From the IMG/VR virus record IMGVR_UViG_3300025652_000158, positions 1 to 41,659 of that record: a stretch of DNA of 41,659 nucleotides; one strand, written 5' to 3'. The stretch is from a virus. Below the pieces are notes generated by a model. The model worked only from the letters and a program-made list of their open reading frames with translations, did not search any database and was not told the DNA's origin. The position numbers and the translations under genes are program-made. Shown here piece after piece: positions 8,118 to 15,914 of the stretch (within the stretch, counting starts at the first letter, position 1; each line of letters opens with the position of its first letter).

Positions 8118-10255
8118 ACGAACTCAATCCCTCGGTTGCTAAATTCCTCGCCAAGCATTTCAAAGAGCATCGCGCCTGTGAAAAGGTCGGTCGATTTTAT
8201 GCCTTGGATAACCAGCCGTGATGTTGGTGCAGGGCTGGCGCTTGTCGCGGCCCCCTGCGACGTGCTTGCACCAGTAGCGCTTGCACTGGACCCGCCCATG
8301 CCCTTGATCGAATTGGCAACGCCCATAACCGACCCGAACACGCTTAGAGCCGCTGGTATCTTGGCAAACCATGGTAGGCTTGGATCTGCCGCGACCTGCG
8401 CATAAGCTCTAGCTGCGTTGATTGTGGCCTCTATGCCTGCGGCAACTCGGCTAATTGCAATCATCTTATCATTGCCCTTGGCCAGCGCGGCTGCCATGTC
8501 GCCCATGAATTGCCCGGTTTGGTCTAGTGCGTTGCCATTATACCCCACACGGATACCCGCCAGACGCTCTTGGTACTGCTGCTCTAGTGCAAGCATCGCC
8601 TCTTGCTGGCCTTGCACGCCTAGCAATTCCAACGCGCGACGGTCTGCTAGAATAGCCTGGCTTTCTTCGTACCACGCATCGACCGTTTCGCGCTCGGTTT
8701 GCAGGCTGTCAGTTAGCTGCTTTAGGCTCTCGGCATATTTGTCTGTTTCACCACCGCCCTTGCCTTTAGATCCACCGCCACCACCACCACCGCCGCCCGG
8801 TACTGTTGGCACGTTCAACGGGTTAACGGGGGGGATAGACTCGACAGCCACCTTAAGCTTTCCGGCCGCAACGGCAGCATCGTCAAAGCCTTTCGTCACA
8901 AGGGTTTTTGCCGTGCTGCTCAATTCATCGGCGCGGTTTTTTGCATCTGTTACCGCCGCGCCCATTTCATAGACATATGACCCGGCCACGATTGCTTCGC
9001 CCTTAACGTAATTGGCAACGCTTTCCATTCCGGGAATGTTCTGCAAGCCGGCGCTGATCGCGTGCAGGAAATTGGCCCACTTACGGGACAGGGACTCTAT
9101 CATTGACGTGAAGCCAGCTTCGATAGTCGCCCAAACAGCACCAAGGGCGGGCGGGATGCTTGATGCGCTGGATTTTATGCCATCCCATACGCCACTAGCA
9201 ACATCGCCCAAAAGCGTTAAAGCGTTGCCCCATCCGCCTGTTGCCCGGACTAGCTCATATAGCTTTCCGATCAACCAGCCTGCGGAAATAACAATTGCGC
9301 CAATTCCAGTGGCAATCAAAGCGCCTTTAAGTGTGATGAGCGATGCAATGAACGCGCCGGTTGCTATAGTGCCAGCCACGATTGCAGGCGCAAAGTATAC
9401 CGAAAGCCCCAGCGCCACTGCCGTAACTGTACCGGCGACCGTATCCATGTTTGCGGAAACTATCTGCAACGCCTGATCCAGCGCACCGAAGGCCACCGCC
9501 GCACCCGCCGCAAGCCCAAAGCTTTCCGCAACCGATAGCTTCAATTCCTGCCATGACTGCGAAACACCATCAAGCACGCCGCTAAAGCCTTGAGCAACCG
9601 CCTCTGCCGTGCCACCGTACTGCGCTTCAAGTTCTGCGAGGATATATGCTTGAGCCTTGGCTATATCGCCAGCCTCAACCATTCCTTTAACCAATTCCTT
9701 TTGCTGTGCGGTGAAAACCGTGCCGGTTTCGGAAAGCGCTGAAAGCCCCTGCGTCGGGTTTTCCAGAGCCTTACCGAGCATCAAGGCCGAAGCGTTTAAG
9801 TCCCCACCCAAGGCAGCAGACATATCCGCCGCCGCCTTGATCGTGCGGTCAAACACATCGCCTTGCACCTTTCTGAATGTAAGCAGGGTTTGCTGCGCCC
9901 GCTCAACCCCCTCCGTGCTTTCCAAGGTGGCCCGCGCCATTGCCTTCGCTTGATCTCGCAGCCCTTCGGCACTCTTACCCGCAACGCCTCCCGTGGCCTT
10001 GATGATAGCCTGCGTGCGCAGCATTGATTGCTCAAACATTTCGGCTTCTTTGATCGAACTGCCAAAGAACTTTCCGATTGCTGCCGCGCTAAATACCCCG
10101 CCCGCGATTTTTGCCATCTTTCCCATGGCACCACCAAGCTTTGACGCGCTCTCGGTTGCGCGGTCAGAGGCTTCGGAAAGCTGATCGAGATCATCTGCGC
10201 CTTTTTTTGCCCCCTTGCTGTCGATCTCAATCCCAAGTTTTGCGATGTCAACCAT
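8114..10255 (-). CDS. Tail length tape measure protein
   Basis: 713 aa from ATG 10255, chosen because GGAG lies 9 bases upstream; a TTG five codons earlier would remove that spacing. The N-terminal region (to about 240) is helical with a lambda gpH-like pattern of Ala/Gln/Lys heptads. Two or three hydrophobic segments follow (about residues 245-340), as usual for proteins that cross the membrane during DNA ejection. A run of nine glycines near residue 490 links to a further coiled coil and a hydrophobic C-terminus. The protein sets tail length and sits in the tail lumen. It follows the frameshifting chaperone, as in most siphophages. Confidence 0.92.
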   Translation of the reverse strand: MVDIAKLGIEIDSKGAKKGADDLDQLSEASDRATESASKLGGAMGKMAKIAGGVFSAAAIGKFFGSSIKEAEMFEQSMLRTQAIIKATGGVAGKSAEGLRDQAKAMARATLESTEGVERAQQTLLTFRKVQGDVFDRTIKAAADMSAALGGDLNASALMLGKALENPTQGLSALSETGTVFTAQQKELVKGMVEAGDIAKAQAYILAELEAQYGGTAEAVAQGFSGVLDGVSQSWQELKLSVAESFGLAAGAAVAFGALDQALQIVSANMDTVAGTVTAVALGLSVYFAPAIVAGTIATGAFIASLITLKGALIATGIGAIVISAGWLIGKLYELVRATGGWGNALTLLGDVASGVWDGIKSSASSIPPALGAVWATIEAGFTSMIESLSRKWANFLHAISAGLQNIPGMESVANYVKGEAIVAGSYVYEMGAAVTDAKNRADELSSTAKTLVTKGFDDAAVAAGKLKVAVESIPPVNPLNVPTVPGGGGGGGGGSKGKGGGETDKYAESLKQLTDSLQTERETVDAWYEESQAILADRRALELLGVQGQQEAMLALEQQYQERLAGIRVGYNGNALDQTGQFMGDMAAALAKGNDKMIAISRVAAGIEATINAARAYAQVAADPSLPWFAKIPAALSVFGSVMGVANSIKGMGGSSASATGASTSQGAATSASPAPTSRLVIQGIKSTDLFTGAMLFEMLGEEFSNRGIEFV

Positions 10256-10631
10256 TTTTCTTGTCTCCAAACATCGCTTTAAGCATTCCAGGCCTTACCT
10301 GACCGGCAGGCACGCCCTTGGTTTCTTCGTCTTTTTTCGGGGCGTAGTGGGCCAGCATCACCCTATCCATTGCGCGGATGCACCGATAGAATAGGTCGCG
10401 CTCGTGGTCTGGTATGGGCCAAGCATAAATCGCGCTGCTTGGGATTGGCCCGCCAGATATATGCCGCTCTGTCGATAATTCCCAAAACGCGATATTCCAC
10501 CGATCATATCCCGGCATGATCTTGGGCGGGTGCATATGCTTTGGGATTGGTGCGCCGCGTTTTTTCAGCGCCGCGACATTTGCGTCATAGGTTCCCCCGT
10601 GGGATAGCTGCCACCCCACGAGGGCCGTTAG
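10248..10631 (-). CDS. Tail assembly chaperone, -1 frameshift extension (gpT-like)
   Basis: This frame has no good start of its own: its first possible codon is GTG 10619, without a ribosome site. It is in the -1 frame relative to the chaperone that ends at 10628, and joins it through the slippery heptamer at 10631-10637. The extension gives 127 residues, so the fusion is about 262 aa. By analogy with lambda gpG/gpGT the fusion would bind tail-tube subunits and the tape measure during assembly and be absent from the finished tail. The 3' end overlaps the tape measure start by eight bases. Confidence 0.85.
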   Translation of the reverse strand, partial: LTALVGWQLSHGGTYDANVAALKKRGAPIPKHMHPPKIMPGYDRWNIAFWELSTERHISGGPIPSSAIYAWPIPDHERDLFYRCIRAMDRVMLAHYAPKKDEETKGVPAGQVRPGMLKAMFGDKKNG

Positions 10632-10637
10632 TTTTTT
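10595..10637 (-). promoter_or_regulatory. Programmed -1 frameshift signal: A AAA AAC plus hairpin
   Basis: Minus-strand bases 10637-10631 read A AAA AAC in the X XXY YYZ register of the upstream frame, immediately followed by the stop TAA. Seven bases further, CCTCGTGGG (10623-10615) can pair with CCCACGGGG (10603-10595) over an 11-nt loop: nine pairs with one G-U wobble. Slippery heptamer, spacer and stem together match the standard architecture of programmed -1 frameshifting in tail chaperone genes. Confidence 0.88.
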
Positions 10638-11035
10638 TCAACAACCGCCGCTTTTTCGTCGGTTATGCCATCCACATAGGCCACAGCTACAACCAACATA
10701 TCGCAAAGCGGCTCATAGGCAGGGGATGCGAGTACAGGCCGCAAATCTTCGGCTGTGACAGGCTTTCCCCCGTCTGTCAGGCCTTCAATCTCCATAAGGC
10801 AATGCTCGGCAATCACTTGCCGCATGATGCGAGTTGATGCACGGGCGGTAATATCACCGCCCGGTGTTAGGTCGGTTTCCTTGCGGCATTTTTCTGCATA
10901 CAGATCACGGGCAACCTCGCCGCCCATGCCCCGAACTTTGACGCGCATATCGCCAAGGACTTTTGCTTGGGCTTTTGAAACCCAAGCGCCGCCATCAACT
11001 GCTGCCATGTTTTTGCGGATTGATTTAATATCCAT
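10628..11035 (-). CDS. Tail assembly chaperone, upstream frame (gpG-like)
   Basis: 135 aa, acidic and helical, lying between the tail tube and tape measure genes, the standard place of the tail chaperone. The start ATG shares its A with the stop of the tail-tube gene. The frame ends in Val-Glu-Lys-Asn directly at the slippery A AAA AAC and stop codon, so most ribosomes should make this short form and a minority the fusion. The short form is expected to coat the tape measure protein before tube polymerisation. Confidence 0.85.
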   Translation of the reverse strand: MDIKSIRKNMAAVDGGAWVSKAQAKVLGDMRVKVRGMGGEVARDLYAEKCRKETDLTPGGDITARASTRIMRQVIAEHCLMEIEGLTDGGKPVTAEDLRPVLASPAYEPLCDMLVVAVAYVDGITDEKAAVVEKN

Positions 11036-11514
11036 TATGGGGCCGCCGCGACTTCTACGATGTTCGAGTTGATGCCGATTGCAACGTCAACCTTTTTCAC
11101 ATCATTTGCCCCACCGCCTGCAAAGGGAGCACTCATAACAAGGCCGATGAACAAATCCTGCGATGGTGTCCCGCCGCTAGGTGCATCGTCATATTGGATT
11201 TTGAATGCGTAGTTTGATTTTGACTTTGCCGCCAGCTTTAGGGCCGCCTGCCCAGTATTTCCGGGGACCGTGGCAAACGTGTTGCTCATGTCTCCAGCGT
11301 CAAACGTGCCTTTCTGTTTGGTTACACGCCCACGGTTAATCAGGTTGGTGGCGATGGTTTCAGAACTATCGCCATAAGCGCCAAGAGATTCCCATCCATC
11401 TACTTCAAGCCAAGGCTGGGCGTCAAAGTCAGATGCTATAAAATCGACTATTTTACTTTCCAATACGCCACCGATGTAGAATTTCGCGCCTGCGATTGTC
11501 TCAAGATCAGACAT
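11035..11514 (-). CDS. Major tail tube protein
   Basis: 159 aa with a T-I-A-G-A-K-F-Y-I-G start, a pattern common in siphophage major tail proteins, and a beta-rich body with a W-E-S-L-G-x-Y segment. Size and gene order (neck proteins, tube, chaperone, tape measure) fit the subunit that polymerises as hexameric rings into the tail tube. There are no cysteines and no signal peptide. About 50 bases of non-coding sequence precede it, which would suit a strong independent ribosome site for an abundant structural protein. Confidence 0.85.
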   Translation of the reverse strand: MSDLETIAGAKFYIGGVLESKIVDFIASDFDAQPWLEVDGWESLGAYGDSSETIATNLINRGRVTKQKGTFDAGDMSNTFATVPGNTGQAALKLAAKSKSNYAFKIQYDDAPSGGTPSQDLFIGLVMSAPFAGGGANDVKKVDVAIGINSNIVEVAAAP

Positions 11515-11561
11515 GATATTTTCCTATGATTATGCGCTGGCCCAAGGCGCGAATGGGCAAT

Positions 11562-11963
11562 TTAGGCAAAAGCCTCGAACGGGATGATTACCGGCACGCG
11601 CCAATAAGCCCCGTCTCTGTACCCGCCGCGAACGGACGGTGTTTCTGTGATGCGTAGCGTGGCGCTTGGCAGTGTCTCGCGCAGATCCACGGGGAAGTGA
11701 GCTGCAACCGCATCTGCGATGCTATCCGCCTCTCCCGTTCCCTTACCCGCTGGTATCGCCACATTTACCGACACAAAGCCCGTGATGCGGCTTGTCCCGC
11801 CGATGGTTAGGCGCTGATTTGGCAAGCCTTCGATCTGCACAGCCAGGAACCTAATTCCTGTTGGGGTGTAATCCCGCCCCGGCCATGCCACGGGTATCGC
11901 TGGCGAGAATACCAACGATGCTACCCGCGCCTTTAGAGCCGCGCCAATTTCCGCTGCTATCAT
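11562..11963 (-). CDS. Tail terminator-like protein (DUF4128-type)
   Basis: 133 aa from ATG 11963, which overlaps the stop of the previous gene (ATGA); the longer upstream reading is rejected. It begins with an A-x-I-G-A-A-L-K-A-R-V helix, followed by alternating beta strands and a V-N-V-A-I-P-A-G-K-G block, a layout seen in tail terminator proteins that cap the tail tube and join it to the neck. Position between the gp10-like neck protein and the tail tube agrees. Family assignment is from pattern memory only. Confidence 0.7.
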   Translation of the reverse strand: MIAAEIGAALKARVASLVFSPAIPVAWPGRDYTPTGIRFLAVQIEGLPNQRLTIGGTSRITGFVSVNVAIPAGKGTGEADSIADAVAAHFPVDLRETLPSATLRITETPSVRGGYRDGAYWRVPVIIPFEAFA

Positions 11964-12355
11964 TGTGCCGCTACCCTTGCCGCATTTCTCTCTACGGTGG
12001 CCTGCCATTGCGCGTATGCTTTGGCTGCGTAGAAGTTTCCGCCCATGTTTTCGGTGCCGTACTCTTGTGAGAGTGCGTATTCGGCGGTCCACCCTCCGAA
12101 AATCGTATCCCCGAGCGCGGCCCCTGCGATTATGGCGACGTAGGCGTCAGGCCCAGAAAGCGCCGTGCTTCCGTTAAGGCTGGATTGAAACGTATTGCGC
12201 AGAAATGACGTATCTACGGGCATATTTCCGCCCTGTGCCTTTGGTGTTTGGGCAATGCTGAAAATCTCTTGCGCCGACTCTTTGAAAACCGCCTCCACCT
12301 TTTCCTTGGTTTTGGCGATGAAGGCGTCTATCTGTGCCTTAAACGTGGTTGCCAT
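11960..12355 (-). CDS. Neck / tail-completion protein, HK97 gp10-like
   Basis: 131 aa. It starts with a long amphipathic helix (residues 5-35, rich in K, E and A) followed by P-V-D-T-S-F-L-R-N-T and, near residue 100, Y-A-L-S-Q-E-Y-G-T. A helix, then PVDTGxLRNS and an E-Y-G-T element is the typical signature of HK97 gp10-type neck proteins. It probably connects the head completion ring with the tail terminator. Confidence 0.78.
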   Translation of the reverse strand: MATTFKAQIDAFIAKTKEKVEAVFKESAQEIFSIAQTPKAQGGNMPVDTSFLRNTFQSSLNGSTALSGPDAYVAIIAGAALGDTIFGGWTAEYALSQEYGTENMGGNFYAAKAYAQWQATVERNAARVAAQ

Positions 12356-12367
12356 AAAGGATACCCC

Positions 12368-12679
12368 ATGCGTCTTATCGTTGTTGCGCTGCTTGCCGTT
12401 GTTGCTGCAATCGCCACTGTTGAGGGGGCTTACCGACTACGGGGGGACATGACGCAAGACGCCCAAGCCGCCGTTACGGGGATTGTTATAGCGGCCCAAT
12501 GCCCAGACGTTCCCGCCGCCAAAGGTGTTGCCAATGCAAACGCATATACCTTTGCTGCGAAACACCCGCTGCAATTACCGCCGTGGCATGTGTTTATGAT
12601 TTCTGCGAATGATCAGGATGCGGCAGAGCCAAACCTGTTTGCGACAGGACTCTGCCAAGAGATAATCAGCCGCCAGTAA
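12368..12679 (+). CDS. Lone plus-strand gene for a secreted or membrane-anchored protein
   Basis: 103 aa on the strand opposite to every neighbour in the morphogenesis block. AAAGGA lies about six bases before ATG 12368. Residues 1-20 are a hydrophobic signal or anchor segment (V-V-A-L-L-A-V-V-A-A) and the remainder is polar with two cysteines that could form a disulphide outside the cytoplasm. It fills the only 310-base hole in the minus-strand coding between two head-tail genes and its 3' end overlaps the minor head protein gene by 14 bases. No family is recognised. An independent, moron-like gene is the best reading. Confidence 0.7.
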   Translation: MRLIVVALLAVVAAIATVEGAYRLRGDMTQDAQAAVTGIVIAAQCPDVPAAKGVANANAYTFAAKHPLQLPPWHVFMISANDQDAAEPNLFATGLCQEIISRQ

Positions 12680-13412
12680 CTGCGCCGATATAGTCTATTT
12701 TGATCTCATAAAAGCAACGGCACTGGATCGTTTCAGATGCAGGCGCGCCCAAGCTGCTATCATGCGGGTGCATCATCTGCGCACCGTCTGGCGTGGTGAA
12801 CGGCTGCCCATATGCTACGGCCTGCCCATCCATCGCTGCGTGGCTGTCCCTCGTCCTGCCATCACCTGTTGCGCGCCACACCTTTGTGACTTGGCTGGAT
12901 TGCAATTTACCGGCGTCGATTAGCTGCTGTATGCCCTCTTGCTTTCCAGCATTTAGGCTTGCCAGTGTTTCAGTGCGGGCGATGACCTCGCCGCGATATG
13001 CTAACATGCGGTCCTTGTATCGGCCTGTGATCTTGTCAATGTCAGCTTGCGATAGCGGCTTTCCGCTCTTAATCGCCTTGCGGACCATCCCATCGAAACG
13101 CGCATCCCTGCGCTTTCTGGTGAAATAATGCGCGTCGAGATTTTCCAGCTCTACCCGCGCCCGAATGGTCGCATCTGTCTGGCCGCTGGTTAGGCCCAAG
13201 ATGCCGCCCTCGCGCCGCCCCGTGGCCTTAACCATTCGGCCCGTTATATCCAGTGCTGTTTGGCGCGGACCACGTCCAGCCTCAAGCCCCGCCTGAATGA
13301 CAGCACGAACCGATGCCTTGCTGTCTTCCATGATGCCCTCAATTAGACTTGATGAGTGGCGCGCTACCCATTTCTCCGCCCGAGGATTGCGGCCCTCAAA
13401 GCGGCTAATGAC
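12666..13412 (-). CDS. Minor head protein, C-terminal part (Mu gpF-like), in -1 frame
   Basis: From the GTC at 13412 the frame reads R-F-E-G-R-N-P-R-A-E-K-W and onwards, a stretch normally inside intact minor head proteins of this family. It then gives G-R-R-E-G-G-I-L-G-L-T and, near the end, D-S-H-A-A-M-D-G-Q and Q-C-R-C, the hallmarks of the Mu gpF / SPP1 gp7 domain. A conventional start exists only at ATG 13331, which would lose conserved residues. Joined to the upstream frame through a -1 shift, the product is about 344 aa, a normal length. The protein is a minor capsid component near the portal. Confidence 0.8.
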   Translation of the reverse strand, partial: VISRFEGRNPRAEKWVARHSSSLIEGIMEDSKASVRAVIQAGLEAGRGPRQTALDITGRMVKATGRREGGILGLTSGQTDATIRARVELENLDAHYFTRKRRDARFDGMVRKAIKSGKPLSQADIDKITGRYKDRMLAYRGEVIARTETLASLNAGKQEGIQQLIDAGKLQSSQVTKVWRATGDGRTRDSHAAMDGQAVAYGQPFTTPDGAQMMHPHDSSLGAPASETIQCRCFYEIKIDYIGAVTGG

Positions 13413-13699
13413 TTTCCCGGCCCTACCGGGTCGATAATGACCGGCAGTCCGGCTAATGCGGCCACGCCCCCTTGATAATGAGCGGCCAATATAGCCTGAT
13501 CCAGAGGCGCTAGGAATGCGGGGTCAATATTCAGTGCCCGGTACAGCGCAGCCATGTCGCCACGCTCTAGTGCGTCAACCACAAGCGCGAATTGCGCGTT
13601 TGATTGCATGTCTGCCACCGCGTCAAGAAACGCTTGGCGGATAATAGGCTCTAAAGCATCAATCTTGTTTTTCAGATATGCCGGAATGCGTGTTGCCAT
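13364..13699 (-). CDS. Minor head protein, N-terminal part, frame-broken at GGGAAAG
   Basis: 111 aa. It matches the N-terminal helical region of Mu gpF-like minor head proteins (L-E-P-I-I-R-Q-A-F-L-D-A-V-A-D, then A-L-E-R-G-D and L-N-I-D-P-A-F-L). Family similarity stops after I-I-D-P-V-G-P-G-K, and the last 15 codons (from 13411) look like out-of-frame sequence. The switch point coincides with G GGA AAG (13418-13412) in slippery register. This may be programmed frameshifting, a real one-base deletion or a sequencing error; the sequence alone cannot decide. Confidence 0.75.
   Translation of the reverse strand: MATRIPAYLKNKIDALEPIIRQAFLDAVADMQSNAQFALVVDALERGDMAALYRALNIDPAFLAPLDQAILAAHYQGGVAALAGLPVIIDPVGPGKSLAALRAAILGRRNG
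13412..13418 (-). promoter_or_regulatory. Possible -1 slippery site G GGA AAG in minor head gene
   Basis: The heptamer is in the X XXY YYZ register and is the same sequence used by the lambda G/T tail genes. After a -1 slip, translation continues in the frame of the minor head C-terminal part. Downstream structure is weak: a short GAGG/CCTC hairpin at about 13397-13382, extendable by G-U pairs. Programmed use is therefore plausible but unproven. Confidence 0.45.
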
Positions 13700-14071
13700 T
13701 TAACCCTCCAACGTCACGTCATACAGCAAATCAACGCCACCCGGCGCGAAAGGCATAACCTCGCCAATCCGAACCCGCTGGCCAGATACAACCAGCCATT
13801 CGCCCTTGATCGGCACAATACCAGATGCCTCAATGGTCAATACCCGCATGGTTTCGCCAGTCAGGTTGCCGTTTCCATCCCGCACTTTCCATGTATCCGC
13901 CAGCGCGGTTAATGTGTGTTCGGTCGGTGGGCCTATCACCGGGTCATAATCTGGCCCGGTTTGGGTGCCAGCCTTTTCAAGCGTCACTGTGAAAGGCCCG
14001 TCACCAGTTGCCGCGCCGCCCTCGGCAAGAGCCGCTGCGATTTCTGCGGCAAGGTCGGTGCCTTCGGTCAT
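13700..14071 (-). CDS. Head-tail connector / head closure protein
   Basis: 123 aa from ATG 14071, which overlaps the preceding stop (ATGA). The protein is beta-rich, with a P-x-T-V-T-L-E-K-A-G strand early, an I-P-I-K-G-E-W-L-V-V-S-G block near residue 85 and L-L-Y-D-V-T-L-E-G at the C-terminus. This resembles small head-closure proteins that seal the portal after packaging. Placement between the adaptor and minor head genes supports a connector role. The exact family is not certain. Confidence 0.65.
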   Translation of the reverse strand: MTEGTDLAAEIAAALAEGGAATGDGPFTVTLEKAGTQTGPDYDPVIGPPTEHTLTALADTWKVRDGNGNLTGETMRVLTIEASGIVPIKGEWLVVSGQRVRIGEVMPFAPGGVDLLYDVTLEG

Positions 14072-14460
14072 ACTGTAAACGCCCCTGACTGCCAACCAAC
14101 CCCACCGCCACAAGCGCGCAACATGGCGTCAATCTTGGTGCTGCGAGGGGTAGACGAACCAGCCCGGCTAGCATCGCCCGTAACCGTCCATGTTATGCCC
14201 TTAACGCCCGTCAAAACCTTCTGGTCGGCTGGCGTGAATGTTTTTGACCAAAAGAAAGGCGTTGATACCTCTATGATCGCGGCCTCATATGTTGCGGCCT
14301 CTACGTTCGGGCTGTCAACTGTACAGTTGCCAAACTCCAAGTAGTTGAATTGGATATAATCCGTGGCGCGCATAAGTGCCTGCGCAGTGGCTGGGTTATC
14401 AGCAATAACCGTTCCGCGCTCGGCAGAATACGCAATCAATCCCGCAACAGTCGCAACCAT
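14068..14460 (-). CDS. Head-tail adaptor protein (DnaT-like/Ad1-type)
   Basis: 130 aa from ATG 14460, chosen because GGAG lies eight bases upstream; an in-frame ATG six codons earlier overlaps the previous gene more. It is helical with A-T-A-Q-A-L-M-R-A-T-D-Y-I near residue 25, like the short adaptor proteins that bind under the portal and are sometimes labelled DnaT-like in databases. A central S-P-N-V-E-A-A-T-Y-E-A-A segment is also typical. Confidence 0.68.
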   Translation of the reverse strand: MVATVAGLIAYSAERGTVIADNPATAQALMRATDYIQFNYLEFGNCTVDSPNVEAATYEAAIIEVSTPFFWSKTFTPADQKVLTGVKGITWTVTGDASRAGSSTPRSTKIDAMLRACGGGVGWQSGAFTV

Positions 14461-14461
14461 G

Positions 14462-14752
14462 TCAATCACTCCACCCATGCACAGTCGCCGTTGCGGCTGT
14501 GATGCGGCGAATGCGGCCGGGAAGCGTCACCCCAGCGGGCAGGCCCGTCATGGTAATGGGCGAGGCATCTGCATTGCTATACGGGACGAATGTCACATCA
14601 CCAGACGCGGCAATGGTGAAATATTTGAAGTATTTACCGCTGGCGTCTAGCTGATCGCCCGCGCCGGGCGCAATAAGGACCGCTTGCTTGCCCCAGAGGT
14701 CAGGCCGGTCGTTTTGTGTGCCAGCAGGCTGCAATGAAAAATTGAACGGCAT
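14462..14752 (-). CDS. Small structural protein of head module, 96 aa
   Basis: A beta-rich protein with no membrane segment, containing a T-L-P-G-R-I-R-R-I-T strand and ending in V-H-G-W-S-D. AGGAG lies upstream of ATG 14752. Its place between capsid and adaptor genes suggests a capsid fibre, decoration or stabilising subunit. I do not recognise a named family. Confidence 0.62.
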   Translation of the reverse strand: MPFNFSLQPAGTQNDRPDLWGKQAVLIAPGAGDQLDASGKYFKYFTIAASGDVTFVPYSNADASPITMTGLPAGVTLPGRIRRITAATATVHGWSD

Positions 14753-14773
14753 GGAAAGCCTCCTATTGGTTAA

Positions 14774-14794
14774 GCGGGGCCATTACAGCCCCGC
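14774..14794 (-). other. Intergenic hairpin between capsid and connector genes
   Basis: GCGGGGC (14774-14780) and GCCCCGC (14788-14794) form a perfect 7-bp stem around a 7-nt loop in a 66-base gap. There is no following T-run on the minus strand, so full termination is unlikely. It could protect the 3' end of capsid mRNA or partly attenuate transcription, lowering connector expression relative to the capsid. Confidence 0.5.
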
Positions 14795-14818
14795 CATTGG
14801 TCACTTCTTAGGGCCTTC

Positions 14819-15001
14819 TTAGTCGGCCTTCTTTTCAGCCTTCGACGCAGCCTTCGATGCGACCAGCTTACCATCGTCGATCAGCGATGCTACGCCAGAC
14901 ATGGCAGCCGTCTCGTCGGAAACATCAACGGCCTCGCCATTCGTCAATTCCGCACCATCCGGCATAACGATAGTGCCACCGCTTGCGTTGGTCAATTTCA
15001 T
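14819..15001 (-). CDS. Small acidic/Lys-Ala-tailed protein after capsid gene
   Basis: 60 aa: a compact Gly/Asp-rich domain (M-P-D-G-A-E-L, then V-D-V-S-D-E) and an Ala/Lys tail. It overlaps the capsid stop by four bases. Small proteins with this composition often follow capsid genes as decoration or head-associated subunits. Function unassigned. Confidence 0.6.
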   Translation of the reverse strand: MKLTNASGGTIVMPDGAELTNGEAVDVSDETAAMSGVASLIDDGKLVASKAASKAEKKAD

Positions 15002-15900
15002 ACCGCGACCCCCGTTACATAGCGCATCGCGGTCGGCATACGGATGCTGACCGGTGCGAAACGGAACATGCCCAGCACCTTGACTTCAAGGTTCACAAAC
15101 TGGGGCGGGATGAACTGCAACGGCATGGGCATATGCATTTTCAACACCGAGGGATCGCGCTTGTAGACGACCATGGAAGTCGTCAGGCGGTGCGAGTATT
15201 CGATGGTCAAAGGCAAGCCTGTGCGGCTGGTGTAGGCGTTTGCACGGGCAACAAAGTCGCCAATGGTCACATCCGAACCGTCACCCAAGCGCCGAACCAT
15301 AACTGCGGAAACCGAAAGCGGCAGTACAATAGTGTTGGCAACTTGTGTCCCCAACGTACCTACCTCAATTGCAGACAGAGCGCCATTGATAGCCGCAATG
15401 ATCGTATCCGGCGTGGATGCGGCGAAGGTAGCACCAGCCGCGATAGTTGTGATGCCAGTGGTGTTAAACAGGCCTTGAATGCCAAGCCCTGCGTCACCGA
15501 CCAGCGTCATTTCATCCACTAGCATCTCATATGCCATTCGCGCGGCCATTGCGCCTTCGTTGGAAAGGTTGGTGCCCATCTGCGAAGCCGCCCCAATTTC
15601 CTCCATAGAGAACGAATAACCCACGCCGCCCATGTTCACCATCTGCTCGAACTTGGAGCCGTTGATGTTCACAAATGGCACGTCATCGCCCTTGCCGTTG
15701 ATGATCTTGGCACGGCCAACAGCATCTTGGGTGAAGTGGGTGACGGATGCCGCAAACGGATTGGCGGATGTATCAACCGGGACCAGCTTGGCATACTTGA
15801 ACTCCGGGTACGGCTTGCGCAGCACCTCGGTTTCAATATGCGACCGCTGCGACACGACAAAGCCCAAGGCGTTCGGCGCGTCCATTACAAAATGTTTCAT
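14998..15900 (-). CDS. Major capsid protein (DUF2184-like, HK97 fold expected)
   Basis: 300 aa. The sequence shows the layout of DUF2184-type capsid proteins: an N-terminal arm with Y-A-K-L-V-P-V-D, a G-V-G-Y-S-F-S-M-E-E-I block near residue 92, a segment M-L-V-D-E-M-T-L-V-G-D just before residue 140, and a C-terminal axial domain ending with M-R-Y-V-T-G-V-A-V. It forms the capsid lattice. It follows the protease/scaffold and decoration genes in the standard order. A G-rich ribosome site precedes ATG 15900. Confidence 0.85.
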   Translation of the reverse strand: MKHFVMDAPNALGFVVSQRSHIETEVLRKPYPEFKYAKLVPVDTSANPFAASVTHFTQDAVGRAKIINGKGDDVPFVNINGSKFEQMVNMGGVGYSFSMEEIGAASQMGTNLSNEGAMAARMAYEMLVDEMTLVGDAGLGIQGLFNTTGITTIAAGATFAASTPDTIIAAINGALSAIEVGTLGTQVANTIVLPLSVSAVMVRRLGDGSDVTIGDFVARANAYTSRTGLPLTIEYSHRLTTSMVVYKRDPSVLKMHMPMPLQFIPPQFVNLEVKVLGMFRFAPVSIRMPTAMRYVTGVAV

Positions 15901-15914
15901 GTGATCAGGCCCCC

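Noticed and set aside
8790-8815. Short GGT/CCG repeat run as a regulatory repeat
   Set aside because: It encodes the polyglycine linker of the tape measure protein and needs no other explanation.
8418-8972. 184-codon plus-strand frame opposite the tape measure gene
   Set aside because: It is the antisense shadow of a well-supported gene, rich in Ser, Pro and Ala, with no ribosome site.
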